Source: Leifsonia sp. ALI-44-B (GTDB taxonomy: Bacteria; Actinomycetota; Actinomycetes; Actinomycetales; Microbacteriaceae). From it: a DNA stretch of 64,000 bases. Positions 8,029 to 16,614 of the stretch are shown here, piece after piece; the stretch's first letter is position 1; the number at the start of each line of letters is the position of its first letter. Made by a program: the position numbers and the translations under genes. Under the pieces are notes generated by a model. It was not told the origin of the DNA. It searched no databases and worked only from the letters and a program-made list of their open reading frames with translations. The stretch covers positions 1,240,001 to 1,304,000 of the forward strand of contig NZ_MTQL01000007.1 in the NCBI RefSeq assembly GCF_001984125.1. Reading direction: 5' to 3'.

Positions 8029-9938
8029 GCGTCGGCCCTCCGGCCGCTGGTGCCGTGATCGCCGCCGACGTGCGCCGCGGCGCCCGCGATCTGATCGAGC
8101 CGCCGCACCTGCCGCCACTCGGGATGCGTCGTCACCTCCTGGAACGCGCGCGCGAGCGGCGGCATGCGCAGCCCGTTGCGCTCGAGAATCGCCTCATCGC
8201 CGAGGATCTCATCGACAGTGCCCGACTCGACCAGCCGCCCGTCCGCCATGACGGCGAGATGATCGGCGTGGTCGACCGCCAATTGCAGGTCATGCGTCAC
8301 GACGACGACGGTCGTGCCCGCGCGGTTCAGCGACTGCAGCAGGTCGAGCAGTTCGTCGCTGCGCTCGCGGTCTTGCCCGAACGTGGGTTCGTCGAGCACC
8401 AGGGTGGAGGCCCCCGCGATGAGCGCCGTGCCCACCGACAGTCGCCGCTTCTGCCCGCCCGACAAGAGGAATGGATGCACGTGGGCGGCGTCGGCCAGAC
8501 CGAAACGCTCGAGCATCCCGGTCACCTGGTGCTCGATGGTCGACTCGTCGACACGCCGCGCCCGCAAACCGTAGGCCAGCTCATCGAAGGCGGTGTGGGC
8601 CACGAATTGGTGTTCGGGGTTTTGGAAGACGAATCCAACGTGTTCCGAGAGGCGGCGCGCGTCGGTGCGGGCGGGGTCGAAGCCGTGCACGCGCACGCGA
8701 CCCGAGGAGGGTGCGGTGATGCCGACCATGGTCTGCACGAGGGATGACTTGCCGGCTCCGTTGACGCCGACGATCGCCCAGAATTCGCCCCGCCCGATCG
8801 TCAGCGAGACGTCGTGCACGATGCGGGTGCGGCGGCGCGTGACCGAGACGCGGTCGAGCACGACGGCCGGTTGCGGATGTTCGGGCGCGGCCTTCGTGGC
8901 GGCCGGGGCCGCTCGTGCCGAAGTCGAGGCCGAAGCCGGTGCTGACGCCGACGTGGAAGGTGGAGCTGAAGCCGACGCGGCGGTCGAAGCCGCAGCCGCG
9001 GTCGCCCTCGGGGCGGGCAACGACGACAACGCACGCTCCCGAGGAACCGCGTCCAGAGCCGCCGTCAACTCCTCGCCTGTCAGCGGCAACGGCTCGCCCG
9101 CGTCGAACACCCCCGCCCGCCGCAACCGCCGCCCCGCCTCGGTCGCGGGCGGCAACCACACGCCCAGCCGGTGCAATTCGTCTGCACGCCCCGCCAGCAC
9201 CTCGCGCGGCGTGCCGTCGGCCACCGGATGCCCGTCGCGGTCGATCACGATGACGCGGTCGACGATGCGCACGGCCCGGTCGAGGTCGTGTTCGATGAGC
9301 ACGAGGGTGTGGCGCCCGTCGGAGGCGATCTCGGCGAGGGCGTCGTACACGTCGTCCGCGCCGGCCGCGTCGAGGTTGGCGGTCGGTTCGTCGAGCACGA
9401 TGGTGTCGGAGTCGAGCGCGAGCGCCGCGGCGATGGCGACCCGCTGGCGCCCGCCGCCCGACAGGATGTCGGGGTTGTCGTCCCGCCGCTCCCACAGGCC
9501 CACGCGGCGCAGGGCGGCCTCGGCACGGCGCAGGATCTCGGGCACCGGCAGGCTCAGGTTCTCGGGCCCGAAACACACCTCATCGAGCACGCTGCCCGTC
9601 ACGATCTGGGCGTCGGCGTCTTGGAACACCATGCCGACGCGCTCGCTCAGGGCCGCCACCGAGGCATCCGTCGTGTCGACACCGTCTACCCGCACGCTGC
9701 CGTGCATCTCGGCCGGGACGGCGTGGGGCACCAGCCCGTTGAGCGCCAGCGCGAGCGTCGATTTGCCCGAACCACTCGGCCCCATGAGCAACACGACCTC
9801 GCCCGCCCGCAGGGTGAACGTCACGCCGTCGGGGCTGAAGCGGTCCCGTCCGTCGTGGCGGATGCGCAGCCCGTCGACGACGAGCCGCGGCTCGGGCGTC
9901 TGCGGTGCCTCGGGCGCGGGGATGGAGGCATCCGTCAC
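8025..9938 (-). CDS. ECF transporter ATPase, two fused ABC domains
   Basis: A 637-residue protein carrying two ABC ATPase domains that correspond to EcfA1 and EcfA2. Domain 1 has Walker A GPSGSGKST, signature LSGGGRQRVAIA and Walker B VLDEPTANLD. Domain 2 has GVNGAGKSS, LSGGQKRRLSVG and VLDEPTFGQD. They are joined by an Ala/Ser/Thr/Pro-rich linker of roughly 60 residues, longer than needed and probably disordered. ATP hydrolysis would power vitamin uptake through the T and S subunits on either side. The GTG at 9938 overlaps the S-component stop by four bases. The fused arrangement resembles YkoD of thiamine-precursor transporters. Confidence 0.92.
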   Translation of the reverse strand: MTDASIPAPEAPQTPEPRLVVDGLRIRHDGRDRFSPDGVTFTLRAGEVVLLMGPSGSGKSTLALALNGLVPHAVPAEMHGSVRVDGVDTTDASVAALSERVGMVFQDADAQIVTGSVLDEVCFGPENLSLPVPEILRRAEAALRRVGLWERRDDNPDILSGGGRQRVAIAAALALDSDTIVLDEPTANLDAAGADDVYDALAEIASDGRHTLVLIEHDLDRAVRIVDRVIVIDRDGHPVADGTPREVLAGRADELHRLGVWLPPATEAGRRLRRAGVFDAGEPLPLTGEELTAALDAVPRERALSSLPAPRATAAAASTAASASAPPSTSASAPASASTSARAAPAATKAAPEHPQPAVVLDRVSVTRRRTRIVHDVSLTIGRGEFWAIVGVNGAGKSSLVQTMVGITAPSSGRVRVHGFDPARTDARRLSEHVGFVFQNPEHQFVAHTAFDELAYGLRARRVDESTIEHQVTGMLERFGLADAAHVHPFLLSGGQKRRLSVGTALIAGASTLVLDEPTFGQDRERSDELLDLLQSLNRAGTTVVVVTHDLQLAVDHADHLAVMADGRLVESGTVDEILGDEAILERNGLRMPPLARAFQEVTTHPEWRQVRRLDQIAGAAAHVGGDHGTSGRRADA

Positions 9939-10579
9939 GTGTGGGCCAGGCGAGGCATGCGCGAACCCGCGCCCGAACCCGAACCCGAACCCGTGCCGGT
10001 GCCCGACCCGGACGACCGCGACGGACGGCGATCGATATCGTGCTGCAGGCCGCGTGCGGCGCCCGTGCGATCGATGCCAGCGGCCACGAGACGCGCCAGC
10101 CACGTGACGAGGAGCGGCGTGAGCACCCACACGGCGATCGAGACGACCTCGGCGACGGGGGCGAAGTGGTCGACGCCCAGCGCGATCAACACGACACCGC
10201 CGAACACGGCGCCCGCGATGGCGGCCGCGAGGTAGAACACCCAGGCCTTCCAGTAGCGGTAGCGCGACAGGGCGAACGGCAGCTCTTGCAGCAAACCGAT
10301 CAGCAGCCCCGTGCCGATGTGCCGCCACACGTTGGTGGGGTTGAAGGCAGACGCGGTGAGCCCCGCGATGACGCCCGTGACGACCGCGACGCCGGGCCGG
10401 CGCAGCAGCGATTGCGCCACGACGCCCGGGAAGAAGTAGACGCCGATGAGCACGCCATAGACGACGGGGATGGTGGCGAGCACGACGACGTGCAGGTAGC
10501 CCGTGACCGCGAACACGAGGCCGCCGCCCACGCCGATGGCGGCGCACGTGAGAAGGAGGCGGGTGTTCATGCTCGTCAT
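9935..10579 (-). CDS. ECF transporter S component, YkoE-like
   Basis: A 214-residue membrane protein with about five or six hydrophobic segments and a Gly/Ser-rich cytoplasmic tail ending at an overlapping stop. Its layout (LRRPGVAVVTGVIAG, then GLLIGLLQELPFALSRYRYWKAWVFYLAAAIAG) resembles YkoE, the substrate-binding unit of hydroxymethylpyrimidine/thiamine ECF systems, and the neighbours match the YkoEDC order. Substrate is therefore inferred, not shown. The start at 10579 has AGGA six bases upstream; an ATG three codons later is an alternative. It heads the S-AA-T operon under a promoter with a FadR-type operator. No TPP riboswitch is visible upstream. Confidence 0.78.
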   Translation of the reverse strand: MTSMNTRLLLTCAAIGVGGGLVFAVTGYLHVVVLATIPVVYGVLIGVYFFPGVVAQSLLRRPGVAVVTGVIAGLTASAFNPTNVWRHIGTGLLIGLLQELPFALSRYRYWKAWVFYLAAAIAGAVFGGVVLIALGVDHFAPVAEVVSIAVWVLTPLLVTWLARLVAAGIDRTGAARGLQHDIDRRPSRSSGSGTGTGSGSGSGAGSRMPRLAHT

Positions 10580-10662
10580 GGTGAGTCCTGGTGTCGAGGC
10601 GGGGGCGCGTTCATCCAATGTAGTTGAGGCCTGTGACCGGAGCGAAGGGGAGGTTCGCGCGC

Positions 10663-10679
10663 CTGTGGTCTGACCACAG
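10663..10679 (-). promoter_or_regulatory. FadR/GntR-type operator
   Basis: CTGTGGTC-T-GACCACAG, a perfect 8-1-8 palindrome. It contains TGGTCTGACCA, which fits the TnGTnnnACnA consensus of FadR-subfamily GntR regulators. It overlaps the last bases of the predicted -10 element, so a bound repressor would block the ECF operon. Confidence 0.7.
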
Positions 10680-10707
10680 TTTACGCCTATTCATACCGCC
10701 CTGCCAG
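10678..10707 (-). promoter_or_regulatory. promoter of the ECF operon
   Basis: Read on the minus strand: CTGGCA at 10707-10702 (4 of 6), an 18-base spacer and TAAACT at 10683-10678. The -10 overlaps the GntR-type operator. The leader would be about 90-100 bases. Confidence 0.45.
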
Positions 10708-10714
10708 GGCGAGA

Positions 10715-11680
10715 TCAGACCGTGCGGGGCCGGCGGCGGCGACGCGGAGTCAAGCGCACATTGGGCAGCGGCGGCGCCGGAATTCGCGCACCCGCGTGCC
10801 CCTCGACATGCCCGAAACGGCCGGCCTGCGCCTCCCAGTCATCCCGGGCGCTCACGATGTCGTCGTGGCTGCGTCCCACGAAGTTCCACCACATGATCAG
10901 GTCCTCGGCGAAAGGCTCGCCACCCAGCAGGATGAAGCGGGCATCACCCTCGGCGTGTACCGCCACGTGATCGCGCCCCAGCCCCAGATAGAGCATGGGC
11001 CCCGAGGTGAGCAGGGCGTCGCCCATGCGCAGCGCTCCCGACAGGACCGCGATGGCGTATTCGAACCCGGGAAGAAGGGGGATGGTGGCGCTCGCCGCAT
11101 CCGACAACCGCGCGTCGGCGCCCACGATCGGTGTGTGCGTGGTGGCGGGGGAGCGCACGCCGCCGAGCTCGCCGAGGAAGACGGTGGCTCGCAGTGCGCC
11201 GTCGACGAAGACGGGCAGGTCGGCATGCGTTTCGAAGGCGGCATCACCGGCAGCGGCCTCGGGAGGCAACGCCACCCAGAACTGCAGGCCCTCGAGCGGC
11301 CCGGCCGTCTCGCCGATCGAGAACTCGGAGTGCGACACCCCGCGCCCACTCGTCATGAGGTTGAGCTCACCCGGTCGCAGCGTCACATCGCTGCCCACGC
11401 TGTCGCGGTGCCGGATATGGCCCACCAGGGGCCACGTCACGGTCTGCAAACCCGTGTGCGGGTGCGGCAGAACCCGCATGAGCGCCTCCTCGTCGAAACG
11501 GTCGAAGAAACACCACGCCCCCACCATGGGCAGGGCGCGCTGCGGCAGAAGACGATGCACCTGGATGCCGCGCACCCCGCCCAGCGGAACCTCGCGCGGC
11601 TCGAGCAGCAGCATCTCGGGCCCCTCGACGTCGGGGCGCCGGCTCACGCTCTCGGTGTTGTGCCCGTCGAGCCTCGTCAT
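10715..11680 (-). CDS. pirin-family bicupin protein
   Basis: A 321-residue pirin. The N-terminal cupin shows the metal-binding pattern FDRFDEEALMRVLPHPHTGLQTVTW with the HxH ligands, GEVNLM-like PGELNLMTSGRGVSHSE, and the second cupin follows (FEYAIAVLSGALRMGDA...YLGLGRD). Some pirins act as quercetin 2,3-dioxygenases or as iron-dependent co-regulators; the substrate here is unknown. The start MTRLDGHNTES was chosen because the upstream in-frame extension is Thr/Ser/Arg-rich and unlike the family, although no strong ribosome binding site is visible. It follows the small acetyltransferase by 16 bases and probably shares its transcript. Confidence 0.88.
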   Translation of the reverse strand: MTRLDGHNTESVSRRPDVEGPEMLLLEPREVPLGGVRGIQVHRLLPQRALPMVGAWCFFDRFDEEALMRVLPHPHTGLQTVTWPLVGHIRHRDSVGSDVTLRPGELNLMTSGRGVSHSEFSIGETAGPLEGLQFWVALPPEAAAGDAAFETHADLPVFVDGALRATVFLGELGGVRSPATTHTPIVGADARLSDAASATIPLLPGFEYAIAVLSGALRMGDALLTSGPMLYLGLGRDHVAVHAEGDARFILLGGEPFAEDLIMWWNFVGRSHDDIVSARDDWEAQAGRFGHVEGHAGARIPAPPLPNVRLTPRRRRRPRTV

Positions 11681-11696
11681 CGCGTTGCGCTCGCCA

Positions 11697-12035
11697 TCAC
11701 AGCGTGTCGGGCGAGACCAGGTGCTCGTCGAATTCGTGGTGCTCGGCCACGTAGTCGGCAACGAACGAGCAGCCGGCGACGATCTTCTCGCCGCGCGCCA
11801 CAGTGTCTTCGAGGGCGGCCTTGACCAGAGTGGAACCCGAGCCCGCGCCCTGGAATTCGGGGCGGATGCCCGTGTGGGTGAACACGGTTGCGCCGTTCAT
11901 CTCGCGCACGTCGGCGACGCCGACCAGAATGTTGCCGCGCCACAGCTCGTATCGCTCGCGCTCGTCGTTGCGCACGACCCGCTCGTCGCCGGTGCTCGCC
12001 TCGTTACCCGTCTCGGGCGATGTTTCGTCAGTCAT
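11697..12035 (-). CDS. small GNAT acetyltransferase (NATD1/YjdJ type)
   Basis: A 112-residue protein of the short GNAT class (COG2388, YjdJ/NATD1). The core reads YELWRGNILVGVADVREMNGATVFTHTGIRPEFQGAGSGSTLVKAALEDTVARGEKIVAGCSFVADYVAEHHEF, with QGAGSGSTL as the acetyl-CoA loop and the C-terminal HHEF motif seen in the group; strings of this kind normally cover the complete protein. The acceptor is unknown. AAGGAG lies eight bases before the ATG at 12035. It starts an operon with the pirin and diverges from the copper module. Confidence 0.87.
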   Translation of the reverse strand: MTDETSPETGNEASTGDERVVRNDERERYELWRGNILVGVADVREMNGATVFTHTGIRPEFQGAGSGSTLVKAALEDTVARGEKIVAGCSFVADYVAEHHEFDEHLVSPDTL

Positions 12036-12083
12036 GGTGCACGCTCCTTCGTGTGCCACAACCTACTCCGCGCGGCGCTTGTT

Positions 12084-12102
12084 CCGAACGGGTTGCGTTC
12101 GG
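12084..12102. promoter_or_regulatory. inverted repeat in divergent intergenic region
   Basis: CCGAACG-GGTTG-CGTTCGG, a 7-bp inverted repeat between the divergent acetyltransferase and copper-module genes. Its position suits an operator; there is no upstream gene it could terminate. Confidence 0.35.
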
Positions 12103-12205
12103 CACCCACCCATCCACGCTATCGGCTCCGAATCAAGCCCGACCCGTCGATGTCTGGCCAGAACCCGCCCTCGACTATCGTTGACGACAGGAACAGGAGG
12201 AACGG

Positions 12206-12883
12206 ATGCATTCACGCCCAGCCCGCGTGGCGCGCGGCCTCGTCGCCGCATCCGTTTCCACCTTCGCCGCCGCCCTCTCGCACGCGGCCGCCGGGTCTCA
12301 GGCCCCGAGCCTCGTGGCCGTCGCGCTGTGCCTCGTGGTGGCGTCCTTCGCGTGCATCGCGCTCGCCGGCCACCGCCTCACGCCGTGGCGCACGGCCGCG
12401 GCCGTTCTCGTGAGCCAGGCCGTCTATCACGCGCTGTTCACGGCCATTCCGGCGGTCTCGGGCAGTGCTGAATCGGTGTTCGGGATGTCGGGGGCGCACG
12501 TTCACGGGCAGGCCCACGCGGCCGCATCCCTGCCGTCGGTTTCGTCCTCGGCTGCCGACGCCGCGATGAGCATGTCTGCCGCGGGTTCGCACGCTCACGG
12601 CGCCGGCCACTCCGACGCGCTCATGTGGGCCGCGCACGGTCTCGCGGCGCTCGTCACGGTCGCCGTCGTGTTGCACGGCGAGCGCGTTTTCTGGGGCCTG
12701 TTCGACACCCTGCGCCTCACGTTCCTCACGCTCTTCCGTCCCGTCGCCGCGGCCAGCACGCCGTTGTCGGTCTCGGTCCCCGTGGTGGTGCGCCGCATCC
12801 TGGCGCCCGTCGCTCCCCCCTTCTTGTCCTCTGTGAAACATCGCGGCCCGCCGCGCGGAGTCTCGGCTGCCTTCGCGGCCTGA
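12206..12883 (+). CDS. His/Met-rich membrane protein of the copper module
   Basis: A 225-residue membrane protein that I do not recognise as a named family. It has an N-terminal hydrophobic segment, a pair of segments around residues 35-75, then a loop rich in His and Met (GMSGAHVHGQAHAAAS and SMSAAGSHAHGAGHS), another segment (ALMWAAHGLAALVTVAVVLHG), and a basic C-terminal tail. The His/Met loop looks like a copper-binding site. It precedes ycnI and copC on the same strand, so a role in copper import or handling is inferred. AGGAGG sits seven bases before the ATG. No CopD/YcnJ gene follows, so this protein may take its place. Confidence 0.75.
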   Translation: MHSRPARVARGLVAASVSTFAAALSHAAAGSQAPSLVAVALCLVVASFACIALAGHRLTPWRTAAAVLVSQAVYHALFTAIPAVSGSAESVFGMSGAHVHGQAHAAASLPSVSSSAADAAMSMSAAGSHAHGAGHSDALMWAAHGLAALVTVAVVLHGERVFWGLFDTLRLTFLTLFRPVAAASTPLSVSVPVVVRRILAPVAPPFLSSVKHRGPPRGVSAAFAA

Positions 12884-12961
12884 CCCGCGCGTCGCACCAT
12901 CCCCATTTCACAGTTATCGGTCGCAGGCTCTGCCGTGACCACCAGACAAGGACTCATTCGC

Positions 12962-13711
12962 ATGAAGAAACGCACCCCCCTGCTCGCCGTCGGCTCCCTT
13001 ACGGCCGGCGTCGCCCTCGCGCTCGGCGCCCCGCTCGCCGCCAGCGCGCACGTCTCGGTCACCCCGTCCGACACGGCCGCCGGTTCCTACACCGTGCTGA
13101 GCTTCGCGGTCGGCCACGGCTGCGACGGCTCGCCCACCACGAAGCTGAGCTTCGACATCCCCGAGGAGATCGTCGCCGTCACGCCGACGGTCAGTCCGAA
13201 CTGGGACATCGAGAAGCAGATGACCGACCTCAAGGACCCGATCACCGACAGCCACGGCAAGTCGTTGGCCGAGCGCGTGGGAACGGTCGTTTACACGGCC
13301 AAGACGCCGCTCGCCGACGGCTACCGCGACACGGTGTCGTTCCAAGTGCAGCTGCCCGAAGACGCCGCCGGCAAGACCCTGAGCTTCCCCGTCGTGCAGT
13401 CGTGCGAGCAGGGCCAGAACGACTGGACCCAGGTCGCCGAAGACGGCCAGGACCCCGAGGAGCTGGAGTCGCCCGCACCGCAGGTGACCGTCACCGAGGC
13501 CTCGGCAGCGGGAGCCCACGGGCACTCTGACGCCGATGGGGATGAGGATGCTTCGGCCGCTTCCGCATCATCTGAAGCTGCTGCCGCCGCCACCACCGAA
13601 GCCGGCCCGGATGTCGTCGCCCGCACGCTCGGAATCCTCGGCATCGTCGTCGGCGCCGCCGGCATGGTCACGGCCGTCGTCGCCACCCGCCGTCGCACCC
13701 AGAAAGGCTGA
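12962..13711 (+). CDS. ycnI: YcnI family copper-binding exported protein
   Basis: A 249-residue exported protein with a DUF1775/YcnI domain. After the signal peptide (cleavage expected after ASA-29) the mature chain begins His30-Val-Ser-Val; in YcnI this N-terminal His helps bind Cu(II). A second conserved block contains SPNWDIEK with the Trp. The C-terminal part is Ala/Ser-rich with HGHSDADGDE, followed by one membrane helix (LGILGIVVGAAGMVTAVVA) and a basic tail, so the domain faces outward. The ATG at 12962 has AAGGA nine bases upstream; a GTG nine codons earlier is less likely. It is three bases from copC. Confidence 0.93.
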   Translation: MKKRTPLLAVGSLTAGVALALGAPLAASAHVSVTPSDTAAGSYTVLSFAVGHGCDGSPTTKLSFDIPEEIVAVTPTVSPNWDIEKQMTDLKDPITDSHGKSLAERVGTVVYTAKTPLADGYRDTVSFQVQLPEDAAGKTLSFPVVQSCEQGQNDWTQVAEDGQDPEELESPAPQVTVTEASAAGAHGHSDADGDEDASAASASSEAAAAATTEAGPDVVARTLGILGIVVGAAGMVTAVVATRRRTQKG

Positions 13712-13714
13712 CGT

Positions 13715-14476
13715 ATGACTGTCACCACTCGAAAGAAGTCTGGTCTCGCTCTCGCCGGGGCGCTCGCGCTCGCGGTCGGCACGCTGCTCGGCGTGTCCCC
13801 TCTCGGCGGTTCGGCGGCCGAGGCGCACAACTACCTCGTGTCGTCCAACCCGGCCGCGGGTTCGACCGTCACCGAGCAGCCGGGCCAGATCGTCATCACG
13901 ACGAACGACGCCCTGCTCGATCTCGGCGGCGAGAGCGGCTCGAACCAGCTGCAGCTGAAGGGCCCGGGCGAGACCTTCTATGGTGACGGTTGCACGACGG
14001 TCAATGGTCCGGCGCTCACGATGCCCGCGCAGCTCGGCCAGCCGGGGGAGTACACGGTGATCTGGCAGGTCGTCTCGACCGACGGTCACCCGATCTCCAA
14101 CGAGTTCACGTTCACCTGGGCCCCCGATGCCGCCCAGACGCTCGCCGAGGGGCAGACCAGCGCCCCGGTGTGCGGTCAGGCGTCGTCCCCGGCGGCCACC
14201 GAGCCGTCGACGGATGCTGCCACGGCAGCTCCTGCGCGCGACGCGACGGATTCAGCGGCGCCGGCCCCCGAGCCCGAGATGACCACGCAGACCGACGCCG
14301 CGACGGGCGAGCAGTCGCAGGCCGCCGGCGACATCCTCTGGATCGGTGGTGCCGTCGCGGTTCTGCTGATCGCGGGTCTGATCGTGCTGCTGGTGCTGCG
14401 TCGCCGCAAGCCGGCGGGTGTCGCGGATGATTCGGGCGCGGCGTCGTCGCACCCCGAGGGGCCCGGCGAGCGATAA
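13715..14476 (+). CDS. copC: CopC-domain copper resistance protein
   Basis: A 253-residue exported CopC-like protein. The signal peptide ends AEA and the mature protein starts at His38, followed by the CopC fold (NYLVSSNPAAGSTV, then GEYTVIWQVVSTDGHPISNEFTFTW); the terminal His and the DGHP His are the Cu(II) ligands of the family. A long Ala/Thr/Pro linker leads to a membrane helix (ILWIGGAVAVLLIAGLIVLLVL) and an RRRK tail, so the copper domain is tethered outside the membrane. AGAAAGG precedes the ATG. It is translated just behind ycnI and ends in a terminator hairpin. Confidence 0.93.
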   Translation: MTVTTRKKSGLALAGALALAVGTLLGVSPLGGSAAEAHNYLVSSNPAAGSTVTEQPGQIVITTNDALLDLGGESGSNQLQLKGPGETFYGDGCTTVNGPALTMPAQLGQPGEYTVIWQVVSTDGHPISNEFTFTWAPDAAQTLAEGQTSAPVCGQASSPAATEPSTDAATAAPARDATDSAAPAPEPEMTTQTDAATGEQSQAAGDILWIGGAVAVLLIAGLIVLLVLRRRKPAGVADDSGAASSHPEGPGER

Positions 14477-14781
14477 GCCCTCGGCTCGGTCGCATTCTGT
14501 TCTCCACAGGTGTGATCGGGCCGATCTCTCCACGGATGCGGGGGAGCCCACCTTTCGGGGTGAGCTTCCCCGTATTTTCGTCTCACGGGATGCCGCACGG
14601 TGCTCCTGCAGACGAGGAGAACACCATGGGCAGCCCCACCGTCCGAGCGCCGCGCCGCACCTTCCCGCGCGTTCTCGATCTCACCGAGCAGCGGCGGTCG
14701 GCCGACGAGCCGACGGGTCCACCCGCTGGGTTGCCTGCTCCGCCATCCGGATCGGCGATGTCGGTGGAAGGAGGTAGCGTT
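14477..14781 (+). other. intergenic region copC-recQ
   Basis: It contains the copC terminator hairpin and, from 14626, a stretch in frame with recQ that begins at an ATG preceded by GAGGAGA. The first 30 or so codons of that stretch show the strong G/C third-position bias of coding DNA, so part of it may be a longer RecQ N-terminus. Confidence 0.5.
14541..14571 (+). terminator. hairpin terminator after copC
   Basis: GGGGAGCCCACC pairs with GGTGAGCTTCCCC around a TTTCGG loop, with one mismatch and one bulge. GTATTTTCG follows. Confidence 0.65.
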
Positions 14782-16614
14782 ATGGGCGTGACGCCCGCCC
14801 TCGAAGTCCTGCATCGTGTCTTCGGGTACGACGAGTTCCGCGGCGAGCAGGCCGAGATCGTCGAGCAGGTCGCGTCCGGCGGCGACGCCGTCGTGCTCAT
14901 GCCAACGGGTGGCGGCAAGAGCCTCTGCTACCAAATCCCGGCGCTCCTGCGCGAGGGCACGGGCATCGTCGTCTCGCCGCTCATCGCGCTCATGCAAGAC
15001 CAGGTCGATGCGCTCACGGCTGTTGGCGTGCAGGCGGCCTTCCTCAACTCGTCGCAAGACGCCGCCGAGCGCGAGCGCGTCGAGCGTGCCTACCTCGATG
15101 GCCAGCTCGATCTGCTCTATGTCGCCCCCGAGCGCCTCTCGTCCGAGTCGACGAAGCGATTCTTGGCCAATGGCAAGGTCGCGCTCTTCGCGATCGACGA
15201 GGCACACTGTGTGTCGCAGTGGGGTCACGACTTCCGCCCCGACTACCTGTCTCTGGGTGACCTCGTGCAGCGGTGGCCCGATGTGCCGCGCATCGCGCTC
15301 ACGGCCACGGCCACCGACGCCACGCACCGCGAGATCACCGAGCGCCTGCACCTCGAGCGCGCGCAACACTTCGTGGCCAGCTTCGACCGGCCCAACATCC
15401 AATACCGCATCGTGCCGAAGAACGAGCCGCGCAAGCAGCTGCTCGACTTCATCCGGCGCGAGGGTTCCGGCGAGGCCGGCATCGTCTATGCCCTCAGTCG
15501 CAACACGGTCGAGAAGACGGCCGAGTTCTTGAAGCAGAACGGCATCGACGCCATGCCCTATCACGCGGGCCTCGACCAGGTCACACGTGCGCGCACGCAG
15601 GCCCGGTTCCTGCGCGAAGACGGTGTCGTCATCGTCGCCACGATCGCCTTCGGCATGGGCATCGACAAACCCGATGTGCGCTTCGTGGCGCACATCGACC
15701 TGCCGAAGAGCGTCGAGAGCTATTACCAGGAGACGGGTCGTGCCGGGCGAGACGGCCTGCCGTCCGTGGCCTGGTTGGCGTACGGTCTGCAAGACGTCGT
15801 GCAGCAGCGACGAATGATCGAGCAGTCACCCGGCGACCTCTCGCACCGCCTCAAGCTGCAGAAGCACCTCGATTCCATGCTCGCGCTCTGCGAGACCGTC
15901 GACTGCCGCCGTCAGAATCTGTTGCGTTACTTCGGCCAAGACGCCGAGCCGTGCGGCAACTGCGACACGTGCATCGAGAAGCCCGAGACGTGGGACGGCA
16001 CGATCCCCGCTCAGAAGCTCCTCTCCACGGTCGTGCGCCTCAAGCGCGAGCGCAACCAAGAGTTCGGCGCCGGCCAGATCGTCGACATCTTGCGCGGCAA
16101 GCGCACACCGCGCGTCGAGCAGTTCGGTCACGACCAGATCGCGACCTTCGGCATCGGCCAAGACCTCAGCGACCAGCAGTGGCGCGGCGTCGTGCGTCAG
16201 CTCCTCGCCGCCGACCTGCTGGCCGCGCGCGGCGAATACGGCACGCTCGTCATCACGCCGGCGAGTGCCGAGGTGCTGAGCGGCAACCGCACGGTGCGCA
16301 TGCGCAACGAGCCCCTCCGGCAGGCGTCCTCCGGCCGGTCGTCTTCGTCCTCCCGCCGAGCCGTCGTCGATCTCGCCGAGGCCGACATCCCGCTGTTCGA
16401 GGCGCTGCGCGCCTGGCGTGGGGCCGAGGCCAAGGAGCAGGGCGTTCCCGCCTACATCGTCTTCGGCGATGCCACCCTGCGCGCCGTCGCCGAGCTGCGC
16501 CCGCAATCGCTCGCCGACCTCGACGGCGTCAGTGGCATCGGCGAGAAGAAGCTCGCCGCCTACGGCGAGGGCCTCCTGAGCGTCGTCGCCGAACAGACCT
16601 CGGCCTCGGCCTAG
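14782..16614 (+). CDS. recQ: ATP-dependent DNA helicase RecQ
   Basis: A 610-residue RecQ helicase, a 3'-5' DNA unwinding enzyme in recombination and fork repair. Motif I is MPTGGGKSLCYQ (residues 40 onward), the Walker B box is DEAH (139-142), and the helicase C domain carries QETGRAGRDG. The RecQ zinc site is visible as CRRQNLLRYFGQ...PCGNCDTC, followed by winged-helix and HRDC domains (FEALRAWRGAEAKEQGVPAYIVF to the C-terminus). I chose the ATG at 14782 because a near-perfect AAGGAGGT lies seven bases upstream. An in-frame ATG at 14626 with GAGGAGA would add 52 residues. The gene stands alone. Confidence 0.93.
   Translation: MGVTPALEVLHRVFGYDEFRGEQAEIVEQVASGGDAVVLMPTGGGKSLCYQIPALLREGTGIVVSPLIALMQDQVDALTAVGVQAAFLNSSQDAAERERVERAYLDGQLDLLYVAPERLSSESTKRFLANGKVALFAIDEAHCVSQWGHDFRPDYLSLGDLVQRWPDVPRIALTATATDATHREITERLHLERAQHFVASFDRPNIQYRIVPKNEPRKQLLDFIRREGSGEAGIVYALSRNTVEKTAEFLKQNGIDAMPYHAGLDQVTRARTQARFLREDGVVIVATIAFGMGIDKPDVRFVAHIDLPKSVESYYQETGRAGRDGLPSVAWLAYGLQDVVQQRRMIEQSPGDLSHRLKLQKHLDSMLALCETVDCRRQNLLRYFGQDAEPCGNCDTCIEKPETWDGTIPAQKLLSTVVRLKRERNQEFGAGQIVDILRGKRTPRVEQFGHDQIATFGIGQDLSDQQWRGVVRQLLAADLLAARGEYGTLVITPASAEVLSGNRTVRMRNEPLRQASSGRSSSSSRRAVVDLAEADIPLFEALRAWRGAEAKEQGVPAYIVFGDATLRAVAELRPQSLADLDGVSGIGEKKLAAYGEGLLSVVAEQTSASA

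Noticed and set aside
10580-10714. TPP riboswitch upstream of the ECF operon
   Set aside because: No THI-box-like CTGAGA motif with pairing partners is seen in the leader; only the promoter and the palindrome are supported.
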